This document shows positions 8,354-16,807 of a DNA stretch of 64,000 bases, in pieces. The notes below the pieces were generated by a model. That model was given only the letters and a program-made list of their open reading frames with translations, made no database searches and was not told where the DNA came from. Positions within the stretch are counted from its first letter, which is position 1. Every line of letters starts with the position of its first letter. Source of the stretch: Chloroflexota bacterium (GTDB lineage: Bacteria > Chloroflexota > Anaerolineae > Aggregatilineales > Phototrophicaceae); the NCBI GenBank assembly GCA_020161935.1, contig JAIUNI010000012.1:124001-188000 (forward strand). The letters are read 5' to 3'. A program made the translations under genes and the position numbers.

Positions 8354-11300
8354 TTACAGCACGATTGCCGACCAGCCGCCTTCTTGGAAGTGCTGGTTAA
8401 AGGCCGGTAAGGTTTCATGAATGACCTTCTCGAACCGCGCATACGGCTCGACCGTTTCGGCGACAAACTCGTCGTACATGGCGTAGGCTTGCTGCGGTGG
8501 TGCGTTGTCCGAACGCCCAACTTTGTAGCCCAGCGCTTCGAGCTTACCGTCCGGCATCCCCTCATAGTGCGAACCATCCAGTTCGCCGCTGTTGACGTTG
8601 AGGTCGGGCTGAATCAGGCTGTACTCGATCTGCGTCAGTTCGCTTTGCAGCCCCACGCTTTCTTGTATCAACGTGAGAGCTTCGGCATGTTCTTGCAGCG
8701 GTCGCATCCGGTCAATCAACTGCTGGCGTAAGTCGCGGCACTGCTGCACGACGCGGTGGATCGAGTCCACCTGCTCGCGGATTTTCCACATCAGGTCAAA
8801 CTGCGCTTGAAATTCTTCGGGGGTCGTCGCCACACGCGGGTCTTTCAACACCTCAACCGGCTGCGTCCACGTCTGGTCACCGATGGTCAGCCGTACTTGA
8901 TACATCCCCGGCACGATCAACGGGTCGGTGATGCCCCCGCCGCGCTGCCCCGCCACCCGCTGAATGTCGCGGTACTGGATTGGCAGCACGAAGCGGTTAA
9001 TACCCGCCCCGGCAGGTGGCAAACCCGGGTAATCATCCACCAGCGTCAGTGCGCCCCACTTCACGCCGGTTTCTGGCTCTCCGGCGGGCTGCGTTTTCAG
9101 CGCTACCGAGCCGCCGCGCATGTGGTAGGTGTATGGGCCAACGGGGATCGGTTTCGCGGCTGGCACGTCATTCGTCACGGTTTGGATTTCAGTGCCGTTC
9201 GCGTCCAGCAGTTCAAGCGTAATCTTTCCCTTTATGGCTTCTTTCAAGTGGTAGTGGACGATGATGCCGCTCGGTGGGTTGTTCGCCGCGTAGCTGAAGT
9301 AGGCTGCGTTTAAGCTGTTCAGGCCGTAGGCTTGGCGCGTGACACGGTAGGCGGGTTCGGGAGCGAACAGAGTCACCGGCGCGTCAGCAATCGCCGTTGT
9401 CATCTGCCGCAGCGGGCTGATGTCGTCGAGTATCCACATGCCGCGCCCGTGCGTCGCCACGACCAAGTCGGCGTTCTTGACCAAAATATCATAGACCGAA
9501 GTGATCGCCAGATTGTTTTGTAATGGCTGCCACTGCCGCCCGTCATCCAGCGAGTAGAAAATCCCCGCCTCGGTTCCGGCGTAGAGCAAGCCCGCCCGCT
9601 GCGGGTCTTCGCGCACCACCCGCAGAAAGTAACCGTCAGGGATGCCGGAGGTACGCAGCGTCCACGTCTGCCCGTAGTCCTCGGTCACGAACAAGTAGGG
9701 AGTGAAGTCGTCGCTGTAATGACCGCTGGCCGCGACGTAGGCTTTCCCCGCCGCGTGGGATGACGGTTCGATCTGAGAGATACCCCACTCAGGGAAGCCC
9801 TTCGGCGTGACGTTTTGCCAGCTTTTCCCATCGTCGCGGGACATCTGCACCAAACCGTCATTCGTCCCTGCCCACAGTTCGCCGCGCACAAACGGCGACT
9901 CGGCGATGGAGGTGATGTTGGCGTACTGGTCAGCCGAGCTGTCCTCGCGCATGACCGGCCCACCGGAAGGCATCTTCTTGGTCGGGTCGTCCTTCGTCAG
10001 GTCAGGGCTGATGACTTCCCAACTGTCGCCATCGTTATAGCTGCGGAACACCACGTTTCCCGCCACATACAGAATGCCGGGGTCATGCGGCGACAGCACC
10101 ACCGGAACCGCCCAATTAAAGCGGTACTTGAGTTTAGCGTAGTCCCAACCGACCGGATCCGCCCACGGGCCGACCTCGCGGATTTGGAAGTTGCTGTGGT
10201 CGTAGCGGGTGACACCCAACCCCGGTAAATCGCTCGAAAAGACGATGTTCGGGTTATCCGCCCGTACCGCGATGAAGCCGCTTTCCCCGCCGCCGATGTC
10301 GTACCAATCCATCTGCGAAATCGGGCCGCGTTCGGTGCGGCTGGGCAAGCACAGCGTACTGTTATCCTGCTGCGAACCGTAAATGCGATAGGGGAAGTGG
10401 TTATCCACGGCGAGGCGGTAAATCTCGGCGGTCGGCTGGTTGGTCAGTGTTGACCACGACTTGCCGCCGTTGAACGAGACTGCCGCGCCGCCATCGTTGG
10501 CGATAATCATGCGCTGCGAATCATCGGGCGCGACCCACAGGTCATGCTGGTCAACGTAGGGCGTGTTCAACTGCACGAACGAGCGCCCACCGTCGACCGA
10601 CTTCCACACCTTGCGGTTGGGCATATACACGATGTCAGGGTTTTGCGGGTCAGCCACGATATGGCAGAAGTACGACGCGCGAACGAGGAAGCTGCGGTTG
10701 TTATCCATCCACGACCACGTATCCCCGCCGTCGTCGGAACGGTACACGCCGCCTTGGTCGGCATGTTCGATCAGCGCCCAGATGCGGTCAGGCCGCGCGG
10801 GGGAAACGGTGATGCCGATTTTACCGAGGAGGCCGGTGGGTAAGCCGGGGTTATGGGTGAGTTCCGTCCATGTGTCGCCGCCGTCAACCGACTTGTAGAT
10901 GCTGCTGTCCGGCCCCCCGCTGACGTGCGTCCACGGGGTCACATAGCCGTGCCAGAACGCGGCATACAGCACGTTCGGGTTCTGCGGGTTCATGGTGATG
11001 TCAATCGCGCCCGCTTGCAGCCCACGGAACAACACCTGTTCCCACGTCTTGCCGCCGTCCTTGCTGCGGTATACCCCGCGCGAACGGCTGGGGCCGAAGC
11101 GGTGTCCCCACGCGGCCACGTAAACAAGGTCAGGGTTGGTCGGGTGAATGCGTATCTTGCCGATGCAGTGGGTATCTTCCAAGCCCATGTGCTGCCATGT
11201 CCGGCCACTGTCCGCCGAGCGGTAAACCCCGTCGCCGTGCGTTTGCCCGTGAATATTGCTGCACTCGCCCATGCCGGCGTAAATAATCTCCGGGCTGGAG

Positions 11301-11533
11301 GTGGATACGGCAATCGCGCCCACCGACGACCGCTTGAAGAAGCCGTCCGACACATTGTCCCACAGGAAGCCGCCATCGGTGGTTTTCCACACGCCGCCCC
11401 CGCAGCCGCCGAAGTAAAACGTCATCGGGTCGGTCGGGTGTCCGGCAACAGCCACCACCCGCGAACCGCGATACGGCCCGATCATCCGCCAGCGTAACCC
11501 CTGAATACCCTTGGACTCTAGAATGTCAGCCAT
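8354..11533 (-). CDS. Large Asp-box (BNR/sortilin-like) beta-propeller protein
   Basis: This is a 1059-residue protein annotated in related genomes as glycosyl hydrolase or VPS10/BNR-repeat protein. About eleven Asp-box motifs can be read, for example VWKTTDGGFLW, GVYRSADSGRTW, SIYKSVDGGDTW, GVYRSDDGGDTW, MSRDDGKSW and VTEDYGQTW. They indicate one or two propellers over residues 1-700. The last 350 residues form a beta-rich domain followed by helices (near 880-1059). No signal peptide is visible at MADILESKGIQGLRWRMIG, so either it is cytoplasmic or it leaves by another route. Asp-boxes alone do not prove hydrolase activity. It sits 27 bases after the phosphotriesterase gene in the same operon. 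Confidence 0.8.
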   Translation of the reverse strand: MADILESKGIQGLRWRMIGPYRGSRVVAVAGHPTDPMTFYFGGCGGGVWKTTDGGFLWDNVSDGFFKRSSVGAIAVSTSSPEIIYAGMGECSNIHGQTHGDGVYRSADSGRTWQHMGLEDTHCIGKIRIHPTNPDLVYVAAWGHRFGPSRSRGVYRSKDGGKTWEQVLFRGLQAGAIDITMNPQNPNVLYAAFWHGYVTPWTHVSGGPDSSIYKSVDGGDTWTELTHNPGLPTGLLGKIGITVSPARPDRIWALIEHADQGGVYRSDDGGDTWSWMDNNRSFLVRASYFCHIVADPQNPDIVYMPNRKVWKSVDGGRSFVQLNTPYVDQHDLWVAPDDSQRMIIANDGGAAVSFNGGKSWSTLTNQPTAEIYRLAVDNHFPYRIYGSQQDNSTLCLPSRTERGPISQMDWYDIGGGESGFIAVRADNPNIVFSSDLPGLGVTRYDHSNFQIREVGPWADPVGWDYAKLKYRFNWAVPVVLSPHDPGILYVAGNVVFRSYNDGDSWEVISPDLTKDDPTKKMPSGGPVMREDSSADQYANITSIAESPFVRGELWAGTNDGLVQMSRDDGKSWQNVTPKGFPEWGISQIEPSSHAAGKAYVAASGHYSDDFTPYLFVTEDYGQTWTLRTSGIPDGYFLRVVREDPQRAGLLYAGTEAGIFYSLDDGRQWQPLQNNLAITSVYDILVKNADLVVATHGRGMWILDDISPLRQMTTAIADAPVTLFAPEPAYRVTRQAYGLNSLNAAYFSYAANNPPSGIIVHYHLKEAIKGKITLELLDANGTEIQTVTNDVPAAKPIPVGPYTYHMRGGSVALKTQPAGEPETGVKWGALTLVDDYPGLPPAGAGINRFVLPIQYRDIQRVAGQRGGGITDPLIVPGMYQVRLTIGDQTWTQPVEVLKDPRVATTPEEFQAQFDLMWKIREQVDSIHRVVQQCRDLRQQLIDRMRPLQEHAEALTLIQESVGLQSELTQIEYSLIQPDLNVNSGELDGSHYEGMPDGKLEALGYKVGRSDNAPPQQAYAMYDEFVAETVEPYARFEKVIHETLPAFNQHFQEGGWSAIVL

Positions 11534-11560
11534 GCGTGTACTCTCCTCAAGGTGTGGGCA

Positions 11561-12469
11561 TCAGCGGGCGTAGGCGCGGAAAGGGTTGGTGTGTGTAAGC
11601 TGGCGGATGGTGCTCTCATCCACACCCGCCGCCCGCAGCTTGGGCAAAAACACCTCACTGATGTAGGTATACGGTTTGCGAACACCGCCGTCCGGCTGTA
11701 ACGGGTCGTACCAACCGCGATCATGACTGAGCAGGATACGGTCAGTCAATCCTGCCGCGATCAGCCGCTGAATCCAGTTGAGGTACTCGTCATCGGTGCG
11801 ATGCTCGCCGATGGCATCATATTCCAGCCACGCGCCGCGCCGCGCCACTTCCAGATGCAAATCAAAATCGTCTTCCATCTGGGTATGTATCCAGATGAAT
11901 CGTTCGGGTGTATAACCCGACTGTTCGATGATGTCAAGCTGGTCAAGCGCCACCCGACCGCGAACGGTGTGCGAGCCGATGGTCGCGTCCGTCGCCCGCC
12001 CGGCACAGGCCGCCGCATACAGCAGCGTGGTTTCAACCGCCGTCAGTCCGTCATCAGCGGCGCTCAGTTTAATCCACCCGGCGCGAACGCCCGTGTTGTC
12101 GATCTGGTTGCTCAATTCGTCAAGCATCCAATTGCAGAGCGAATCCATGCCGAAGGTTTGTACCCAGTTGGCCTTCCACGGCTCTTTAAAGATGCCTGTC
12201 GCCACCACAATCGGGAAGTTCGCCGCTTCGGATACAGCTTTGAGGATGTCCGCCCGCCGCGCCCCACCAACCGCTGTTGCATCCACCAGCGCGGTCACGC
12301 CGCCCGCCTGCGCCTTATTCACTTCGGGCAGCATGGCAGTGACCACATCCTCTGCTTTGGCCTCGGCATCATCACCGGTTGGGAAGTTGGCGAAGATATG
12401 CTCGTGCGGCAGGATCATACCCAGTTCGTCTTCACGTTTCGGCCCCAAGGTGGTGATGAGGTGCGCCAT
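11561..12469 (-). CDS. Phosphotriesterase-family metal hydrolase
   Basis: This 302-residue amidohydrolase-superfamily protein is of the PTE/PHP type. The metal-binding HEHIFANF is near residue 22, later histidines lie in IGSHTVRG and IWIHTQ, and LLSHDRGWYDP supplies the final metal-ligand aspartate. The usual carboxylated lysine may be the one in TGIFKEPW. Members hydrolyse phosphotriesters, lactones or sugar lactone phosphates. In a sugar catabolic setting a lactonase is the more plausible role, but this is inference. The start codon shares one base with the stop of E2 (TAATG), so translation is coupled. Confidence 0.85.
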   Translation of the reverse strand: MAHLITTLGPKREDELGMILPHEHIFANFPTGDDAEAKAEDVVTAMLPEVNKAQAGGVTALVDATAVGGARRADILKAVSEAANFPIVVATGIFKEPWKANWVQTFGMDSLCNWMLDELSNQIDNTGVRAGWIKLSAADDGLTAVETTLLYAAACAGRATDATIGSHTVRGRVALDQLDIIEQSGYTPERFIWIHTQMEDDFDLHLEVARRGAWLEYDAIGEHRTDDEYLNWIQRLIAAGLTDRILLSHDRGWYDPLQPDGGVRKPYTYISEVFLPKLRAAGVDESTIRQLTHTNPFRAYAR

Positions 12470-13734
12470 TAGCCCGCACTCACCAGCACGAACGCATCTT
12501 CGAGATAGCCCTTGAGCATTTTCAGGAAGCGGGCTACTTCCGCGCCGTCGCTGACGCGGTGGTCAGCCGAAACAGTCGCCGTGAGCAGGTGGGAAGCCAC
12601 TACACGGTCCTGCGCGTCAAACGCTGGCACACGCCGCACCGCGCCCACCGCCAAAATCGCGGCTTGCGGGGTGTTCACAATCGCCTCAAAACTTCGCACG
12701 CCGAACATACCGAGGTTGCTCACGGTGAACGTGCCGCCACCCATGTCATCCGCGTTCAAACGTCCACTCCGCGCCCGTTCAATCGCGCTCCTAGAAGCCG
12801 CCGCGATTTCCAACAGCGAAAGCTGCTGGCAGTTGGGGATCACGGGTGTCAGCAAGCCTTCGGATTCTTTCTCGCCCAGCGCCACCGCGACCGCGAGGTT
12901 AATCCCCACATGGCGTTCCACCGCATCTCCGGCGAAGGTGCTGTTTAGGTTCGGGAACTCGGCTAACGCCAGCGCCACCGCCTTCAGCAGCAGATCGTTG
13001 ACCGAGACCTCTTTACCCCGCGCCTTCAACGAAGCCCGCAGTTCCAGCGCACGAGTCATTTCAATATCCATCGACACGTAGAAGTGCGGCGCGGTCGTCT
13101 TGCTCTCGACCATCCGCCGTGCAGTCGCCAGCTTCATCTTTGAGAGCGGCGCTTTGATGCCGTTGCTCGCTTTGACTGCCGTCACCGTTGGCGCGGGTGC
13201 GGCAGCAGCCACCGGAATGCTGGCGGCGGGTTGGGCGGTACTCGTGTTCTTGCCCAGCCACAGCTTAATATCCTCTTTGCCAATGCGCCCACCGGGGCCA
13301 GTGCCTCTCACGGCGAACAGGTCGATGTTGTGTTCAAAGGCCAGCCGTTTCGCCAGCGGTGAAGCGTTCACACGCGGCGGCTTGCTCCGACCTCCAACTG
13401 ATGTGGGTGCGCTGACGGCTGCCACTGGCGCGGGAATTGATACGGCAGCGGGCGCGGTGCTGGTGCGGGTTTCAACGGCGGGTGCTGCCACGGCTTGCGC
13501 GTCATCGACTATCGCGATCACCGTACCCACAGCGACCGATTGGCCTTCCGACACGATGATTTCCACCAGTGTTCCGGTTGCGAACGACTCAATATCAACC
13601 GTCGCTTTGTCAGTCTCGATCTCCACCAACTGCTCGCCGCGCGTCACCTTGTCACCGATGGCCTTCAGCCACTTCAGGACAACGCCTTCTTCCATACTTT
13701 GCCCCATGCGGGGCATCACCACTTCAGTACGCAT
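12469..13734 (-). CDS. 2-oxoacid dehydrogenase E2 (dihydrolipoyl acyltransferase)
   Basis: This 421-residue E2 core enzyme transfers the acyl group from E1 to CoA. The order is one lipoyl domain (residues 1-75; lipoylated lysine in EIETDKATVD, about K43), an alanine/proline-rich linker, a peripheral-subunit-binding domain (SPLAKRLAFEHNIDLFAVRG, near 125), a second linker, and the acyltransferase domain ending with the catalytic histidine in SADHRVSDGAEVA near 390. A single lipoyl domain fits branched-chain, acetoin or Gram-positive-type PDH complexes. It sits one base after E1-beta. No E3 (lipoamide dehydrogenase) is present in the window. Confidence 0.93.
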   Translation of the reverse strand: MRTEVVMPRMGQSMEEGVVLKWLKAIGDKVTRGEQLVEIETDKATVDIESFATGTLVEIIVSEGQSVAVGTVIAIVDDAQAVAAPAVETRTSTAPAAVSIPAPVAAVSAPTSVGGRSKPPRVNASPLAKRLAFEHNIDLFAVRGTGPGGRIGKEDIKLWLGKNTSTAQPAASIPVAAAAPAPTVTAVKASNGIKAPLSKMKLATARRMVESKTTAPHFYVSMDIEMTRALELRASLKARGKEVSVNDLLLKAVALALAEFPNLNSTFAGDAVERHVGINLAVAVALGEKESEGLLTPVIPNCQQLSLLEIAAASRSAIERARSGRLNADDMGGGTFTVSNLGMFGVRSFEAIVNTPQAAILAVGAVRRVPAFDAQDRVVASHLLTATVSADHRVSDGAEVARFLKMLKGYLEDAFVLVSAG

Positions 13735-13735
13735 G

Positions 13736-14719
13736 TTACACCTTGCCCAGTGTCAAACGGGCAGCGCGTACAATATCATTCACCGAAGGCAGCACGAAGC
13801 GTTCCATATCCGGTTGGAAGGGCAGCGGCACGTTGAGCGAACACACCCGTTCAATCGGCGCGTCAAGGTCGCTAAAGGCGCACTTCTGCACCATCGCGGT
13901 CACTTCTGCCGCCCAGCCGCAGCGTTCGACGGCTTCGTTCACCACCACCAAACGGTTGGTCTTATGCACCGACTCAAGGATCGCCGCCTCATCCAGTGGA
14001 ACGAGCGTGCGCGGGTCAATGACTTCGGCGGAGATGCCTTCTTTTTCGAGTTCAGCCGCCGCCTCCAGCGCGAACAGCACCATGCGCGAGGTCGCCACGA
14101 TGGTCACATCCTCGCCCTTGCGCTTAATATCCGCCACGCCGAAAGGCAGCGTGTAGTCGCCATCCGGCACTTCGCCCTTCGTCATATACAGCATCTTGTG
14201 TTCGATGAAGAACACCGGATCATCCATACGAATCGCCGTCTTGAGCAGCCCTTTAGCATCATAGGGTGTAGCGGGCATGGCGACGAACAAACCGGGGACG
14301 TGACACAACCACGCCTCAAGGCTGTTGCCGTGCTGCGCGGCGGAGGATTTGCCACCGCCACCCTGCGCCCGAATGACCAGCGGCACTTTGGCCTGCCCGC
14401 CGGACATATAACGTACCTTCGCTACTTGATTCACGACCGAGTCCATCGCCCGCATCACGAAGTCGAGGTATTGCAGTTCGGCGACCGGACGCATCCCTGT
14501 CAATGCCGCGCCCAACGCCGCGCCGATAATCGACTCCTCGGCAATCGGGGTGTTCAACACGCGGTCGTTACCCACCACGTTCGAGATATTCTGGGTAGTT
14601 TTGTACGCACCACCCCACGGGTCACGCAAATCTTCACCAATCAGGAATACGCTGGGATCGCGTTCCAGTTCCTCGCGCTGCGCGTCACGGATGGCCTCGC
14701 GGTAAGTAATCTCGGTCAT
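13736..14719 (-). CDS. 2-oxoacid dehydrogenase E1 component, beta subunit
   Basis: This is a 327-residue transketolase-like beta subunit. MTEITYREAIRDAQREELER and VFLIGEDLRDPWGGAYKTT at the N-terminus contain the glutamate that activates thiamine diphosphate (GED). PVFFIEHKMLY and the C-terminal transketolase domain IDPRTLVPLDEAAI are typical. It pairs with the alpha subunit just upstream (the genes overlap by four bases, ATGA) to make the heterotetrameric E1. The acetoin, pyruvate and branched-chain versions look alike in sequence, so the substrate is undecided. Confidence 0.93.
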   Translation of the reverse strand: MTEITYREAIRDAQREELERDPSVFLIGEDLRDPWGGAYKTTQNISNVVGNDRVLNTPIAEESIIGAALGAALTGMRPVAELQYLDFVMRAMDSVVNQVAKVRYMSGGQAKVPLVIRAQGGGGKSSAAQHGNSLEAWLCHVPGLFVAMPATPYDAKGLLKTAIRMDDPVFFIEHKMLYMTKGEVPDGDYTLPFGVADIKRKGEDVTIVATSRMVLFALEAAAELEKEGISAEVIDPRTLVPLDEAAILESVHKTNRLVVVNEAVERCGWAAEVTAMVQKCAFSDLDAPIERVCSLNVPLPFQPDMERFVLPSVNDIVRAARLTLGKV

Positions 14720-15714
14720 ACACGCACCCCTTGAATCGCTCGTGAACCTAGAACAGGGTCAGAATACAAATCTTCCAGCGCCGCTTCGACTGGCGGTTTC
14801 GGTTCTTTTTCAGCCATCTCAGCCGCCGCTTGCAACCGCGCTTTTTCTTCCGCGTCAATCGCATCTAAATCCGTACCGCTGGCGATGTTATGCTCGATAA
14901 TCACACGGCGGAAACGCGCAATCGGGTCACGCGCCTTCCACATTTCCACTTCTTCTTTAGGCCGTGCCGTGCCGGGGTCGCCGATGTTATGCCCGTACCA
15001 GCGGTAGGTTTCGCTGTCGATGAAGCTCGGCCCCTCGCCGCGCCGCCCACGCGCCGCCGCCTGTGCGACCGCCGTATACACCGCCAGCACATCGTTGCCG
15101 TCAACCTTCGTCGCCGGCATTCCGTAACCTTCGGCCCAGCGCACCACATCCGGTATCCCCTGATACTCGTGACGCGGAGTGGATTCGGCGTAGTGGTTAT
15201 TCTGGCGCACGAAGATCACCGGCAGCTTCCACAGCATCGCCATGTTCATACCTTCGTGCAGCGGCCCGATGCCAGTTGCGCCGTCACCGAAGAAGCACAG
15301 CGCCACTTGGTCGCTCTTACGCTGTTTGGCGGAAAGGGCAGCCCCGACCGTGATCGGAATACCCGCGCCGATGATGCCGTTCGCGCCTAAAATGCCTTGA
15401 CTGAAGTCGGCAATGTGCATCGAGCCGCCCTTCGCACGGCACGAGCCAGCCGCCCCGCCGAACAGCTCAATCATCGCGGGTTCGACGGCTAAACCCTTGG
15501 CAATCGTGTCGCCGTGTCCACGGTGCGTACTCGCCATGTAGTCGTCCGCGCGGAGTGCTGAACACGCCCCGACGCTGGTAGCCTCTTGCCCGATGGAAAG
15601 GTGGAGAAAGCCGGGAAGTTTCCCGCCTGTATATAACTCAAAAGCCGTCTGCTCGAAGTAACGGATGCGTACCATCAAGCGGAACAAGTCCAGCCAGTTC
15701 ACTTGTGTTCCCAT
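14716..15714 (-). CDS. 2-oxoacid dehydrogenase E1 component, alpha subunit
   Basis: This 332-residue thiamine-diphosphate subunit carries the cofactor motif GDGATGIGPLHEGMNMA ending in NN near residue 175, the loop STHRGHGDTIAKG near 62, and YRWYGHNIGDPG near 265. The start MGTQVNWLDL fits the usual family N-terminus. A TTG codon at 15783 would extend the protein but would lie at the predicted transcription start, so it is rejected. This is the first gene of the leftward operon, about 65 bases after a good promoter. With E1-beta and E2 it would decarboxylate a 2-oxo acid or acetoin to an acyl-CoA. Confidence 0.92.
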   Translation of the reverse strand: MGTQVNWLDLFRLMVRIRYFEQTAFELYTGGKLPGFLHLSIGQEATSVGACSALRADDYMASTHRGHGDTIAKGLAVEPAMIELFGGAAGSCRAKGGSMHIADFSQGILGANGIIGAGIPITVGAALSAKQRKSDQVALCFFGDGATGIGPLHEGMNMAMLWKLPVIFVRQNNHYAESTPRHEYQGIPDVVRWAEGYGMPATKVDGNDVLAVYTAVAQAAARGRRGEGPSFIDSETYRWYGHNIGDPGTARPKEEVEMWKARDPIARFRRVIIEHNIASGTDLDAIDAEEKARLQAAAEMAEKEPKPPVEAALEDLYSDPVLGSRAIQGVRV

Positions 15715-15787
15715 TATTGTGGACAACCTTCTATAGAAAACAGCACTATTTATACCCAAACAACCAAATTCACGCAATTTCAATCAT

Positions 15788-15816
15788 AAAATATCACCTT
15801 TGAGAAGAACCGTCAA
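15788..15816 (-). promoter_or_regulatory. Promoter of the leftward catabolic operon
   Basis: On the minus strand TTGACG (15811-15816) and TATTTT (15788-15793) are separated by 17 bases. Initiation would fall near 15781, giving a leader of about 65 bases before E1-alpha. The AT-rich spacing toward the DeoR gene leaves room for operators for both directions. Confidence 0.6.
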
Positions 15817-15876
15817 GAAAATGAGCAGATTACAGCACAAATTAACCCTTTAAACAATCAATATCAATCAAATTAT

Positions 15877-15905
15877 TTGACAAAAAGTCACAATCGTGCT
15901 ACTTT
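15877..15905 (+). promoter_or_regulatory. Promoter of the DeoR-SIS-transport operon
   Basis: TTGACA (15877-15882) and TACTTT (15900-15905) are separated by 17 bases. The -10 is preceded by TGC, giving an extended -10 like those at 35.7, 41.95 and 57.3 kb. The leader to the DeoR start is about 78 bases and ends with the ribosome site AGGTGA. Confidence 0.6.
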
Positions 15906-15989
15906 TTGGCTGAATATGCGTTTTTGCGCTTTGTCGGTTGTTGGCTACTATCAACCTCATACACGTTATGACATTCAAATAGGTGACCA

Positions 15990-16748
15990 ATGTTAAGCCA
16001 GCAAAGACAAAAACTCATTCTGGACTATTTAAAAACTCATAAGTCGGTGCAGGTTCAGGAACTGAGTGACATTCTCGGTATTAGTTTGTCCACTGTGCGG
16101 CGCGACCTGAGCGATATGGAAGAGATCGGTAACGTGCGGCGTGTGCATGGCGGCGCGATGCTTGCCCAAGAACTTCCTGAATCGCCCATTCTGCTTCGCA
16201 GCGACAAATATGCCGAGGAAAAACAGCGGATTGGCGCGGCAGCGGCGGCTTTGGTCAAGGACGGTGAAACCATCATCATCACGGGTGGAACAACCGCCGA
16301 AACCATGCTGCCTTATCTCGCGGATAAAACCAATCTCACCGTCGTCACCAATGCCCTGAACATCGCGTGGAAGCTGGCGCAGCACACCCACATCAGTGTG
16401 GTTGTACTCGGCGGTTACCTGCGGCACTCGGAATATACACTGTTGGGACACCTGACCATTCAGGCACTGCAAGATATTCATGTCAGCAAGATTTTCCACG
16501 GGATCTACGGCCTTGATGCCGAAAACGGCTTATCCGGCACGTACATTCAGGAAGTCCAGACCGACCGCGAAATCATCAACGCGGCGGAACAGTTGATCGT
16601 GATGGCGGACTCCAGTAAGTTCGGGCGGACAGGTGCGGTGCGGTTGGTTCCGATGGATCAAGTTTCGACCCTGATTACCGACAAAGCTGCGCCAGACGAC
16701 GAACTCGATGTTTTGCGAGAAAAAGGTATTACTGTCGTGCAGGTTTGA
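15990..16748 (+). CDS. DeoR/GlpR-family transcriptional regulator
   Basis: This is a 252-residue repressor-type regulator. The N-terminal winged helix reads MLSQQRQKLILDYLKTHKSV then VQELSDILGISLSTVRRDL, followed by the family signature NVRRVHGGAML near residue 50. The C-terminal DeoRC sensor domain (IIITGGTTAETMLPYL, VVVLGGYLR, IFHGIYGLDAENGLS) has the fold of sugar-phosphate isomerases and usually senses a phosphorylated sugar. It is divergent from the E1-alpha operon and first in the rightward operon, so it most likely controls both sides of the intergenic region. The inducer is unknown; a product of the adjacent SIS protein or PfkB kinase is a reasonable guess. Confidence 0.93.
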   Translation: MLSQQRQKLILDYLKTHKSVQVQELSDILGISLSTVRRDLSDMEEIGNVRRVHGGAMLAQELPESPILLRSDKYAEEKQRIGAAAAALVKDGETIIITGGTTAETMLPYLADKTNLTVVTNALNIAWKLAQHTHISVVVLGGYLRHSEYTLLGHLTIQALQDIHVSKIFHGIYGLDAENGLSGTYIQEVQTDREIINAAEQLIVMADSSKFGRTGAVRLVPMDQVSTLITDKAAPDDELDVLREKGITVVQV

Positions 16749-16807
16749 CAGCCCTTCTACAGCGGGTCATTCGCGGCGTACGACAGTTTAAAGTTAAGGA
16801 AATGGAT

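Noticed and set aside
13100..14734. 544-codon open frame on the plus strand
   Set aside because: It lies opposite E2 and E1-beta, whose domains are unmistakable. The frame is open because of the GC-rich codon pattern of the other strand, and its product matches no family.
15715..15783. TTG start extending E1-alpha by 23 residues
   Set aside because: It falls at the predicted transcription start and the shorter protein matches the family N-terminus.
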